From Glaciecola sp. UBA2563 (GTDB lineage Bacteria > Pseudomonadota > Gammaproteobacteria > Enterobacterales > Alteromonadaceae), in NCBI GenBank assembly GCA_002340325.1, contig DDLV01000070.1:1-24446 (forward strand): DNA of 24,446 nt. The letters are read 5' to 3'. The translations under genes and the position numbers were made by a program. This document shows, in pieces, positions 1 through 6,064 of this stretch; position 1 is the stretch's first letter; every line of letters starts with the position of its first letter. The notes beneath the pieces were generated by a model, which made no database searches, was not told where the DNA came from, and saw nothing but the letters and a program-made list of their open reading frames with translations.

Positions 1-89
1 TCTATTTCTTCATCAGTAAACGCCGTTGTGACATCTTTGGGATTTTTGCGTCCCGCATTTTGGACGGAATTTGATTTTTGTTGTGCCAT
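1..89 (-). CDS. Partial phage-element protein, N-terminus only
   Basis: The ATG is at 87-89 on the minus strand, preceded by an AGAAG-type ribosome binding site. The reading frame runs open to the window edge, so only about 29 residues are visible (begins MAQQKSNSVQNAG, then a lysine/proline stretch and an acidic DEE segment). It is the third gene of the leftward operon that starts at 495 and lies on the lytic/early side of the divergent control region. Function cannot be assigned from so little sequence; a replication or early regulatory protein would fit the position, but that is inference only. Confidence 0.6.
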   Translation of the reverse strand, partial: MAQQKSNSVQNAGRKNPKDVTTAFTDEEI

Positions 90-110
90 ATACGTTTCTT
101 CTGCTTGTTT

Positions 111-296
111 TTAGGCTGCTATAAGCTTTTGATTAAGACGACGTTGAATCTCAGGATTTTTAGTGACCAAAGCTCTTACAACAACTCCCATTTGTTCACC
201 TGATTCTTCTTGCAGCGCCATAAGAATCTCGTATAAGTCATCATCTGCACGAAACTTAAATTCGTGCTTCTTTATCTTCCGTGGATCTGCGTACAT
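111..296 (-). CDS. Small ribbon-helix-helix-like protein of leftward phage operon
   Basis: This 61-residue protein has a very good ribosome binding site (AAGGAG, six bases before the ATG). Its layout suggests a ribbon-helix-helix DNA-binding fold: a basic N-terminus, a short strand near residues 11-18 (HEFKFRAD), one helix at about 18-33 and a second at about 35-47. It lies between the Cro-like gene (14-bp gap) and the partial gene at 1-89, all on the minus strand, so the three are probably one operon. I do not recognise a named family. A DNA-binding accessory regulator of the element is the most likely role, by fold impression only. Confidence 0.7.
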   Translation of the reverse strand: MYADPRKIKKHEFKFRADDDLYEILMALQEESGEQMGVVVRALVTKNPEIQRRLNQKLIAA

Positions 297-309
297 GTAT
301 TTCTCCTTG

Positions 310-495
310 TTAGCTGGCTTTGTCGTATTCTTCGGGCGGATAAATATCTGGGCGAAGTTCGTGCCTCGGGATATTAGTTATTTTTTCAAGCTCAATAACG
401 CGATTCGCTGGGACTTGATTTGTAAACCACTCTTGGACCGCTTGACGTGTAATACCGAAATGTAAGGCTATCTGTGATTTATTTAACTTTTTCAT
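310..495 (-). CDS. Cro/YdaS-like HTH regulator (leftward)
   Basis: A 61-residue protein with a helix-turn-helix at about residues 6-27 (KSQIALHFGITRQAVQEWF), the pattern of small phage Cro/YdaS-type repressors. It is the first gene of the leftward operon and diverges from the repressor-type gene at 613. Its promoter is well formed on the minus strand (-35 TTGACA at 545-550, 17-bp spacer, -10 TACATT at 522-527), and a perfect 17-bp palindrome lies across the spacer. By analogy with lambdoid switches it should antagonise the 613 repressor and open the lytic or excision programme; that part is inference. Confidence 0.8.
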   Translation of the reverse strand: MKKLNKSQIALHFGITRQAVQEWFTNQVPANRVIELEKITNIPRHELRPDIYPPEEYDKAS

Positions 496-518
496 TCTTT
501 GCCTCGTTACAATATGAT

Positions 519-541
519 ATTAATGTAAGTCTTAGACTTAC
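519..541. promoter_or_regulatory. Operator O1 (17-bp perfect palindrome) in divergent control region
   Basis: Bases 525-541 form a perfect inverted repeat, GTAAGTCT-T-AGACTTAC. The 14-mer ATTAATGTAAGTCT at 519-532 recurs exactly at 2474-2487, in front of the rightward early operon. Looser half-site-like sequences (AGACTT at 557-562, GTAAGT at 570-575) lie towards the repressor gene. Likely binding site for the repressor encoded at 613 or the Cro-like protein at 310-495. Confidence 0.65.
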
Positions 542-550
542 TTTTGTCAA
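522..550 (-). promoter_or_regulatory. Leftward early promoter of the phage element
   Basis: On the minus strand, TTGACA (545-550) and TACATT (522-527) are separated by exactly 17 bp. The promoter points at the Cro-like gene starting at 495. The operator palindrome at 525-541 occupies the spacer and part of the -10, so a bound repressor would block it. Confidence 0.65.
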
Positions 551-612
551 CGATCTAGACTTGAAAAATGTAAGTTTGTGGTTGCTTTAAGTTTTAAATT
601 AGGTATCGCATT

Positions 613-1014
613 ATGATAATAATGAAAAAGAAGCAGCCACAAACACCTGAAGAAAAAGCTATTAGTCAATGGCTAACGGAAGGTTTTAAGGATAAAAAAA
701 AAGTTAAATCACACTTAGCAGATATTTGCGGTGTGAGTAGGCAATCTGTCGGTGATTGGGTAAAAACAGGTCAGGTTGATAAGAAACACTTTACTAACAT
801 TTCTACATACCTTGAAAAGCCAATACCCGAGGTGGTCTTAGGCGCAACATCCCCAACTTTTAGAAAATATCACAATGATGTGTACCAAACAGTAGATCCT
901 GAACATAGAGAAGTGGTTGATAATATTGCTAACAAGCTTCTGTTAATGACAAGGGAAGAAGCGGAGAATTTGGAAAAAGCAATGGAGCTGCTACGTGGAA
1001 GAGTCACCAAATAA
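613..1014 (+). CDS. Phage repressor-type HTH protein
   Basis: A 133-residue protein with a helix-turn-helix at about residues 29-53 (SHLADICGVSRQSVGDWVKTG), a middle region without clear features, and a helical C-terminus (EEAENLEKAMELL) that could dimerise. There is no S24/LexA-type Ser-Lys protease domain, so it is not a classical self-cleaving CI; induction would need another route. The start at 613 has a weak AGG upstream; a second in-frame ATG at 622 is a realistic alternative. It diverges from the Cro-like gene and overlaps the next gene (GTG at 995) by 20 bp, so repressor and the two downstream genes are probably co-transcribed from the lysogenic promoter. Confidence 0.8.
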   Translation: MIIMKKKQPQTPEEKAISQWLTEGFKDKKKVKSHLADICGVSRQSVGDWVKTGQVDKKHFTNISTYLEKPIPEVVLGATSPTFRKYHNDVYQTVDPEHREVVDNIANKLLLMTREEAENLEKAMELLRGRVTK

Positions 1015-1465
1015 ATCAGATTACAAACCAATATTGGAGGCTGGATTTCACGAGTTATCAGTGTCTGAAATTGAGAGTATCTTTGTTTCGAGCTTTCCAG
1101 AAAGCTTGCGAAGACCCCTGCTGTTTAGTAATCTAAATAATTATTTGAAAATTTTAGAACGTTTAGATCTTTCTTTTACTATCTGGGTTGACGGTTCATT
1201 TTTAACTACAAAGTCTGAGCCGGAAGATATAGATATTGTGGTACTGTTTGACCCTCTACAAGTAAACAATTTAACAGAAGATCAAGAAAACGCCTTTTTA
1301 TTAATATCCGACAACTCTATAAGTAGAAGCCGATTTTTAATTGATGCTTACTTTGTAAATAAAACGAATAGAGATCAGAAAGCGTACTGGAGAGGTTTGT
1401 TCGGATTTCTAAGGGATGAAGTTACACCCAAAGGGCTGGTGCAACTGGAGATTAACAATGGCTGA
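995..1465 (+). CDS. Nucleotidyltransferase-fold protein (DUF6932-like)
   Basis: A 156-residue protein starting at GTG 995, with GGAG seven bases upstream inside the repressor gene. The core matches the polymerase-beta/MNT nucleotidyltransferase signature: G67-S68, nine residues, then D78-I-D80 on a hydrophobic strand, and a likely third acidic residue at D117 in FLIDAYF. All three metal-binding acids are present, so catalysis is plausible. I associate this layout with the DUF6932 family, but that is from memory and unverified. It overlaps both neighbours (20 bp with the repressor, 8 bp with the coiled-coil gene). Related folds act as antitoxins (MNT of HEPN-MNT), AbiEii-type toxins, or nucleotide-modifying defence enzymes; which of these applies is unknown. 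Confidence 0.7.
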   Translation: MEESPNKSDYKPILEAGFHELSVSEIESIFVSSFPESLRRPLLFSNLNNYLKILERLDLSFTIWVDGSFLTTKSEPEDIDIVVLFDPLQVNNLTEDQENAFLLISDNSISRSRFLIDAYFVNKTNRDQKAYWRGLFGFLRDEVTPKGLVQLEINNG

Positions 1466-2408
1466 GATAATTAGCAGAATTGCTTGGCTTGAAAAACAAA
1501 TTAAAACGGTTGAGAAATTTGTCGAAACACACAAAAAAGCTCTTAATGAAGGGCAAGCAACTTTTTCTGATAAAATTTCTTACAATACAAATCGGTCACT
1601 TCTTAACAATTACAAAAAGGAACTTCGTCTAGAAAAAGAATTGTTAGCAAAAGAGGTTTTTGAGTTCCGGTTAATTGGCGAAAGTGTTAACAAAGGCACT
1701 ATACCACTACCCTTATTAGGTAAACTATCAGACCATCTAAGCAAAGCAATTCATTACACAGCACATTTTGTTAGAAATAAAACTAACGCTGTGCGAGGAG
1801 TTGGGCACGAAATCGCAAACGGTTTAGATTTAAGACTTTCTGATGTCGAAATTGGATCTTGTCGCCTTAAAATTATTGGTAATGTTCATGACGACTTAGC
1901 TGGTGATAGTCTGTTAGGGGATGCATACAAGAGTATTTTTGAGATTCTAAGAGAAGAGGATGAAATAACATTTTCCAATATATCTCCTATTATCGGAAAT
2001 AGCGCTGTAAAAAACTTAGATCACCTACTGGAAGAGGTCCAAAATAACAATTTAGCGTTGGAATTAAAATGGGATGCACCAAATGGTGAGCATTTTAAAT
2101 GGGGAGGCTCAAAGGAATCTGTTATTACTGCACGACAAAAACTAGAGAAAATTAAAGACCTAGAACCAGTCGATTTGGATATTAGCGGGAAAATAACTGA
2201 TTTGTCCGTAAACGGAACTCTTAAAATTTTAGAAAAAGACGCCAAAAAAGCGCTAATCATAAAATTTAAAAAAGAGATGATGATTAAAGTCGATAGCCTC
2301 ACATTAAATGATTTTGTCACAGCTAGTGTTACCAGAAATTCGATTCTCGATGAAGTTACAGGCGAAGAAAAACACACATATCATCTAAATGATATCAGCA
2401 AATACTAA
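1458..2408 (+). CDS. Unrecognised coiled-coil protein, partner of NTase
   Basis: The chosen start is ATG 1458 (316 residues), because TGGAG lies seven bases upstream; the frame is open to an ATG at 1416 but that start has no comparable site. The first ~65 residues (MAEIISRIAWLEKQ, then many Lys/Glu) predict a long helical coiled coil; the middle is mixed alpha/beta, and the C-terminal third (PVDLDISGKITDLSVNG onward) looks like beta-rich repeats. I recognise no domain and see no membrane segment or signal peptide. The 8-bp overlap with the NTase gene implies coupled translation and perhaps a fixed-stoichiometry complex. A terminator follows at 2427-2451, so the repressor, NTase and this gene form one closed transcription unit. 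Candidate effector or binding partner; function unknown. Confidence 0.75.
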   Translation: MAEIISRIAWLEKQIKTVEKFVETHKKALNEGQATFSDKISYNTNRSLLNNYKKELRLEKELLAKEVFEFRLIGESVNKGTIPLPLLGKLSDHLSKAIHYTAHFVRNKTNAVRGVGHEIANGLDLRLSDVEIGSCRLKIIGNVHDDLAGDSLLGDAYKSIFEILREEDEITFSNISPIIGNSAVKNLDHLLEEVQNNNLALELKWDAPNGEHFKWGGSKESVITARQKLEKIKDLEPVDLDISGKITDLSVNGTLKILEKDAKKALIIKFKKEMMIKVDSLTLNDFVTASVTRNSILDEVTGEEKHTYHLNDISKY

Positions 2409-2426
2409 CAGTTCTTATTAGAAAAC

Positions 2427-2451
2427 AAGCTGCCACTGAGCAGCTTTTTTT
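2427..2451 (+). terminator. Rho-independent terminator after repressor-NTase-coiled-coil unit
   Basis: A 7-bp stem AAGCTGC/GCAGCTT with a 6-base loop is followed by a run of T (2445-2451). It separates the lysogenic transcription unit from the early operon that starts about 60 bp further on. Confidence 0.75.
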
Positions 2452-2473
2452 ATCACAATGAAATAATTTTTAA

Positions 2474-2497
2474 ATTAATGTAAGTCTATACTTGACA
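2474..2497. promoter_or_regulatory. Operator O2 overlapping -35 of rightward early promoter
   Basis: It contains the 14-mer ATTAATGTAAGTCT identical to 519-532, followed by ATACTTGACA, giving an imperfect dyad AAGTCTATACTT (2482-2493). It overlaps the TTGACA -35 element at 2492-2497, so binding would exclude RNA polymerase. Confidence 0.55.
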
Positions 2498-2519
2498 TTA
2501 TCTTTTAATCTTTTATATT
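2492..2519 (+). promoter_or_regulatory. Rightward early promoter before rha-like gene
   Basis: TTGACA (2492-2497), 16-bp spacer, TATATT (2514-2519). It is flanked by operator O2 on the -35 side and O3 just past the -10, the layout expected for a tightly repressed prophage early promoter. Confidence 0.65.
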
Positions 2520-2521
2520 GA

Positions 2522-2544
2522 AAAGTAAGCCTACACCTTACTTT
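2522..2544. promoter_or_regulatory. Operator O3 downstream of early promoter
   Basis: Inverted repeat AAAGTAAG / CTTACTTT with 7 intervening bases. The outer GTAAG...CTTAC arms have the same 17-bp spacing as the palindrome at 525-541, so the same repressor could bind. It covers the expected transcription start. Confidence 0.5.
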
Positions 2545-2556
2545 AAAGAAGATTAA

Positions 2557-3324
2557 ATGACGAACATAATCTCAATTCAAAACGGCGAAGCATTAACAAC
2601 TTCATTAGTTATTGCAGACGGCGTTGGCAATCCTCATTCAACAATCATTAAGTTAATTCGAACATATCTTGCCGACTTAGAAGAGTTTGGCCCTATTAGA
2701 TTTGAAATCCAAAAGGGTAATCCATTACCGCAGGGAGGATTTGCAAGAAGCTCAGAAATAGCATTACTTAATGAGAATCAAACCTCGTTGCTTATGACTT
2801 ATATGCGAAACAGCGAAGTTGTTAGAGGTTTCAAGAAGCGGTTAATAAAAGCTTTCAGTGACTTGAAAAAAGAAATTGCTCCACGCAATTATATTCAAGC
2901 ACTAAGAGAGCTAGCTGATTCAGAAGAGCGGAAGCTTATAGCTGAGCAACAACGTGATGAAGCCGTAAGAACGAAAGCTGAAATTGGCCATCGTCGAGAA
3001 GCAACAGCTATGAATACTGCATCTCAAGCAACGAAGCGCGCCAATAAGCTTGCTGACAAAATGGGTGAAGGGAATAACTACAAACAAGTCAAGTCAATCG
3101 ATTGGCTTTCAGAATATTTCAATTTAAACAAAGTCGCATATCAACAAATAGGCAAGCAACTCAATAAGATTTGTAAAGAGATGAGTTTGTCTTCCATAGA
3201 AACTCCCAGTAGCGAGTATGGTTCAGTAAAATCATATCCAATCGAAGCGATCTGCAAATTTAAAACAGTTTTGGATTCCGATTCCTGCGTTCTTGCTAAG
3301 TACCGCAAAGATAAAGTTGCATAG
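2557..3324 (+). CDS. Rha-family phage regulatory protein
   Basis: A 255-residue protein. Residues about 1-90 match the Rha pattern: an N-terminal strand-turn with GNPHSTIIKLIRTYLADLEEFG, then the FARSSEIALLNENQTSLLMTYMRN core. Residues ~95-165 are charged and helical (coiled coil), and the last 80 residues hold a small domain that may bind DNA, as in phage antirepressor-type proteins. Rha proteins are known from lambdoid and P22-like phages, where one interferes with growth in IHF-deficient hosts. It is the first gene of the rightward early operon, directly under the O2/O3-controlled promoter, so it should be silent in the lysogen and early after induction. Confidence 0.8.
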   Translation: MTNIISIQNGEALTTSLVIADGVGNPHSTIIKLIRTYLADLEEFGPIRFEIQKGNPLPQGGFARSSEIALLNENQTSLLMTYMRNSEVVRGFKKRLIKAFSDLKKEIAPRNYIQALRELADSEERKLIAEQQRDEAVRTKAEIGHRREATAMNTASQATKRANKLADKMGEGNNYKQVKSIDWLSEYFNLNKVAYQQIGKQLNKICKEMSLSSIETPSSEYGSVKSYPIEAICKFKTVLDSDSCVLAKYRKDKVA

Positions 3325-3332
3325 GAGGCACT

Positions 3333-3746
3333 ATGCAAACAACCCGCACCGCAACTGGCTACCAGCTCGATGGCATGGAAGTCGATTCAAAACCGCATTC
3401 AAGACTGCCCACGCAGCAAGCTAGGACCCTTCTTTTCGTTGCACAAGGCTATCCACAAAAAGAAATCGCCGAGGAAATGGGCGTCAAAGTCGGCACCGTG
3501 AAAAAAGCCTGTAGCGATTTAGCCTTTAAATTTCACACCAGAACAATGCGTGAAACCGTTCACACCGCAATTAAAGAAGGTGTGTTGCGCTATGTCTTTT
3601 GCATTTTCCTCTGCCTCATCAGTTCTATGAGCGAAGACGTAGAGCGAATCAGATACAGCAAGACCACACGAGTCACAAAAGCGGCAAAGGTACGCGGAGC
3701 TCGCAGAACTAAAAAAGAATTGGTTTTGGAAGGGGAGGTTGTATGA
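3333..3746 (+). CDS. LuxR-type HTH protein with hydrophobic segment
   Basis: A 137-residue protein with a strong GGAGG ribosome binding site (3324-3328). Residues about 25-85 form a LuxR/GerE-type helix-turn-helix (LPTQQARTLLFVAQGYPQKE, then VKVGTVKKACSDL and AIKEGVL). A short hydrophobic stretch (YVFCIFLCLISSM, about 88-100) follows, then a strongly basic tail rich in Arg/Lys. There is no receiver or autoinducer domain. The layout suggests a small DNA-binding regulator that may associate with the membrane; similar short LuxR-HTH proteins occur in other prophage early regions. Its stop overlaps the next ATG (ATGA), giving translational coupling. Confidence 0.7.
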   Translation: MQTTRTATGYQLDGMEVDSKPHSRLPTQQARTLLFVAQGYPQKEIAEEMGVKVGTVKKACSDLAFKFHTRTMRETVHTAIKEGVLRYVFCIFLCLISSMSEDVERIRYSKTTRVTKAAKVRGARRTKKELVLEGEVV

Positions 3747-4018
3747 ATAAGCGTTTTTTAGAAGTCGGACTTAAATACATCAAAGCTCAAAGCGCAAGTT
3801 TGAACAATAAGCTTGTGGGTGAGCAGGTATTTATCTACGACACCGGCACCAAACACTGGGTCATGGTGCTTATTAGCACTGAAAACCAAAACATCCGTGC
3901 TCAGTTTGATATCAAAATTGATTCAATGAGGGATATCTGTTTGGCAAAAGCGATGCTTCATTTCATTGAGCGTACCCGTGTTCCAAAGAAGTCAGCGTTA
4001 TGCGCATTACCAAACTGA
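3743..4018 (+). CDS. Hypothetical phage early protein (91 aa)
   Basis: It starts at an ATGA overlap with the LuxR-HTH gene, with GGGGAGG just upstream. The 91 residues alternate strands and helices (QVFIYDTGTKHWVMVLIST looks like a beta-hairpin; LAKAMLHFIERTRV a C-terminal helix) with no transmembrane segment. No recognised family. Being locked between two overlapping genes argues that it is real. Confidence 0.65.
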   Translation: MNKRFLEVGLKYIKAQSASLNNKLVGEQVFIYDTGTKHWVMVLISTENQNIRAQFDIKIDSMRDICLAKAMLHFIERTRVPKKSALCALPN

Positions 4019-4095
4019 AAATCAAACAAACCGTCCAAGCGCTAATTGCCATAGCGTTATTTATTTTAGTGCTTGGCATAACCCAAGGAATTTAA
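4000..4095 (+). CDS. 31-residue single-span membrane peptide
   Basis: ATG 4000 lies inside the end of the preceding gene; AAAGAAG sits upstream. The product has a basic amphipathic N-terminus (MRITKLKIKQ) followed by one hydrophobic span (ALIAIALFILVLGI) and ends in TQGI, so a positive-inside membrane peptide is predicted. The stop codon comes three bases before the next ATG (4099), and the AAGGAA serving that gene lies inside this ORF, so it fits the tightly packed operon. It could act in membrane perturbation, exclusion or lysis timing; no direct evidence. Confidence 0.5.
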   Translation: MRITKLKIKQTVQALIAIALFILVLGITQGI

Positions 4096-4098
4096 AAA

Positions 4099-4377
4099 AT
4101 GGCGTTACTTTTAATGTTACGAACAGGTCAAGGCTATCAGCTTGAAAACATGAAGGATGTAGAAACAATCCAGAAGATTTTAGCGAAAGCCAAGCCTGTC
4201 CAAATGGTTGCACACAATCACCGCAAAATGTTTAAAGAGCAGCATGGCACTGAACTGTATGTTGCTCCACACGAGCTAGATCCGATTGAAGTGAAAGTGG
4301 TCAACAAGGGTCCTGTGACGAAAGAAGACCATCAACATTTTTTGGAAGATTTTAAAAAAAAGAGCGCTCGTGGTTAA
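4099..4377 (+). CDS. Small phage protein, tandem paralogue A
   Basis: A 92-residue protein with an AAGGAA ribosome binding site. It aligns along its whole length with the product of 4423-4710: both begin M-(A/S)-L-(L/I)-L-M, share the (K/N)A(K/R)PV centre, the FxxxxGxE turn, the xIE(V/I)KxVN strand and an acidic/lysine-rich tail. This makes a diverged tandem duplication. No membrane segment or known motif is visible; it looks like a compact alpha/beta protein. Function unknown. Confidence 0.7.
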   Translation: MALLLMLRTGQGYQLENMKDVETIQKILAKAKPVQMVAHNHRKMFKEQHGTELYVAPHELDPIEVKVVNKGPVTKEDHQHFLEDFKKKSARG

Positions 4378-4422
4378 ACGCTACGCGCGGCTTTCTTATT
4401 GACAGTAATTAAGGACAAGATT

Positions 4423-4710
4423 ATGAGTTTGATTTTGATGACAAGTCACGATACAGGGCTTGAGCTAGCTAGCATTGATGACGCAAAGAAAATAATGGAG
4501 GTGATTGCTAACGCTAGGCCAGTACGGTCGATTGCATATCCTCATACGCGAGATTTTGCAAAGCAAAATGGTAATGAATTTGTTTATGACACTGGTCCAA
4601 GTGACAATTTTGAAATTAAGTTTGTGAATGGACTTCCTTCTTCAGAAAAAGAAGAGCAAGAATTTATCGATTGCGCTAATAAAAAAGAAAAGGTTAAAGC
4701 TGTTAAGTGA
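4423..4710 (+). CDS. Small phage protein, tandem paralogue B
   Basis: The start is set at ATG 4423 (95 residues) because AAGGA lies seven bases upstream (4411-4415); a TTG at 4399 would add eight residues with no ribosome binding site. It is a diverged copy of the 4099-4377 protein, roughly one third identical by eye, conserving the MSLILM start, the NARPV centre, the NEF strand and the FEIKFVNG segment. Keeping both copies side by side suggests complementary or hetero-oligomeric roles. Function unknown. Confidence 0.7.
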   Translation: MSLILMTSHDTGLELASIDDAKKIMEVIANARPVRSIAYPHTRDFAKQNGNEFVYDTGPSDNFEIKFVNGLPSSEKEEQEFIDCANKKEKVKAVK

Positions 4711-4764
4711 TTACTGACAACTCATTCATAGAGTGGGTTGAATTGTAATCACAGGTGGAATGCC

Positions 4765-5385
4765 ATGAACGACATAATGATTGATTTAGAAACATTGGGT
4801 AACGGCTCAAACTCAGCCGTTATCTCAATAGGAGCAGTATTGTTTGACCCATATAAAAATCAAGTCAGCGCTGAATTTGAATGTAACATCGATGTTGAAG
4901 ACGCCATGAGATACGGTCAAGCGGACGGCTCGACCATTGCCTGGTGGATGAATCAATCAGATGAAGCGCGTAGCATCTTTAACGATAAACACGCCATGCT
5001 TTTGCAAGATGCGCTGATTGAATTTCACGATTGGCTTGGTGCAAACACCAGCTTCCACCAAAGGGCAGTGTGGGGTAATGGCGCAAGCTTTGACCCTGTT
5101 ATTTTGCAAAACGCCTACAAAAAAACAAATCTGCAGCTGCCCTGGAAATACCAAAACGTCAAAGATGTTCGTACGGTCGTTGATATCGGGCGCAAAGTGT
5201 TGAGCATCGATCCGAAAAAAAACAAAAACAGTGACCGTGTACCACATAATGCTTTGGATGATGCTAGGCATCAAGCGCAATACGTGTGTGAAATTATTGC
5301 TGCATTAAAAGCTAAAGCAAGCGAGCCGCTGTTAACAGCGATAAATGGTGATGCCGCAAGCAGCAAAGCAGGGGAAGTGCATTAA
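4765..5385 (+). CDS. DEDDh-type 3'-5' exonuclease (Rv2179c/DUF5051-like)
   Basis: The start at ATG 4765 follows GGTGGA at 4754-4759; an upstream in-frame start at 4738 is less likely. The 206-residue protein shows the exonuclease signature in order: ExoI D7-x-E9 (MIDLETLG), ExoII with D110 in WGNGASFDPVIL, and ExoIII H161 with D165/D166 (HNALDDARHQAQYV). This is the DEDDh arrangement of phage and mycobacterial Rv2179c-like exonucleases that degrade the 3' ends of RNA or DNA. In the phage early operon it may act in nucleic-acid turnover or recombination. The last ~25 residues are low complexity (Ala/Ser/Gly). Confidence 0.85.
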   Translation: MNDIMIDLETLGNGSNSAVISIGAVLFDPYKNQVSAEFECNIDVEDAMRYGQADGSTIAWWMNQSDEARSIFNDKHAMLLQDALIEFHDWLGANTSFHQRAVWGNGASFDPVILQNAYKKTNLQLPWKYQNVKDVRTVVDIGRKVLSIDPKKNKNSDRVPHNALDDARHQAQYVCEIIAALKAKASEPLLTAINGDAASSKAGEVH

Positions 5386-5402
5386 TCAACTAAGGAGAAA
5401 AC

Positions 5403-5627
5403 ATGAAAAATGAACAGAAACATTTAAGGATGCCTGATGAGGGTATTAACACATATCAGTATTTTGATATGACAAAGCGGGAATATTTTGCTTGTCAATT
5501 TACAGCTGCTCTTATTGGAACTGGCTGTAGTTTGAATATGGCTGCAGTTGATGGAGTCAGGGCTGCTAACGAGCTTCTAGACGAGTTGGAGAGGGCTAAT
5601 GGCCGAAGTGACAAAGATTTTATGTAG
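5403..5627 (+). CDS. Small conserved phage protein (REYFA motif)
   Basis: A 74-residue protein with a TAAGGAGA ribosome binding site. After a polar N-terminus it has MTKREYFACQFTAALI and then AVDGVRAANELLDELERAN, a pattern common in many tailed-phage early-region proteins that contain a REYFA-like segment followed by an ADALL/ELE helix. All helical, no membrane span. Role unknown. Confidence 0.7.
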   Translation: MKNEQKHLRMPDEGINTYQYFDMTKREYFACQFTAALIGTGCSLNMAAVDGVRAANELLDELERANGRSDKDFM

Positions 5628-5692
5628 GTGTTTATACATCGCCTTTTATTTTGTGTCAGACCTACTTGCGCACTTTAAGCAATATTAAATCT

Positions 5693-6055
5693 ATGAAAAG
5701 CATAGCGACATTTTTCAAATCCATTTTTGAATCGTCCGACCCAGACACACGAGCACTGCAGGTTGCGCATCGCAACTTTAAATACGTGCCAGATGTAGGC
5801 GATGAACGTAGGCATTTTACAAATATAGACAGACCATTTTACGGCGATTGCGAGGACTTTGCGTTTACACTCCAAAAGCAAATTGGAGGCACCGTTCGCT
5901 ATGTCATGCTGGATACAGGTCAAGCACATGCGGTGTTGTGCAAAGGCGGAAAAGTCTACTGTAATCTTCACAGATGGCCTACCAGCCAGGAAAACTATCG
6001 CGGCGAATTTCGTCAGGAACTTTCCTATAAAGGTGAGTTGATTGACAATGGGTAG
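5693..6055 (+). CDS. Transglutaminase/BTLCP-like cysteine peptidase fold protein
   Basis: ATG 5693 gives 120 residues and begins MKSIATFFKSIF; an in-frame TTG at 5651 is possible but neither start has a strong ribosome binding site. Residues 51-60 (GDCEDFAFTL) hold a Cys in the GDC-E-D context of bacterial transglutaminase-like cysteine proteinases, H79 lies in GQAHAVL, and N91 could be the third member of a C-H-N/D triad. The overall length is short for the family. In a phage it might process or block a host or phage protein. The residue pattern is clear; the actual activity is inferred. Confidence 0.6.
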   Translation: MKSIATFFKSIFESSDPDTRALQVAHRNFKYVPDVGDERRHFTNIDRPFYGDCEDFAFTLQKQIGGTVRYVMLDTGQAHAVLCKGGKVYCNLHRWPTSQENYRGEFRQELSYKGELIDNG

Positions 6056-6064
6056 TGACTAGTT

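Noticed and set aside
163..465. Plus-strand ORF of 100 codons at the left edge
   Set aside because: It lies antisense to the Cro-like and ribbon-helix-helix genes, which have good ribosome binding sites and recognisable folds.
2021..2377. Minus-strand ORF opposite the coiled-coil gene
   Set aside because: Antisense shadow inside a well-supported plus-strand gene, with Ser/Phe-rich composition and no ribosome binding site.
995..2408. Classical HEPN-MNT toxin-antitoxin pair
   Set aside because: The partner of the NTase-fold protein is a 316-aa coiled-coil protein without the compact helical HEPN domain or its R-x4-6-H motif in a recognisable place.
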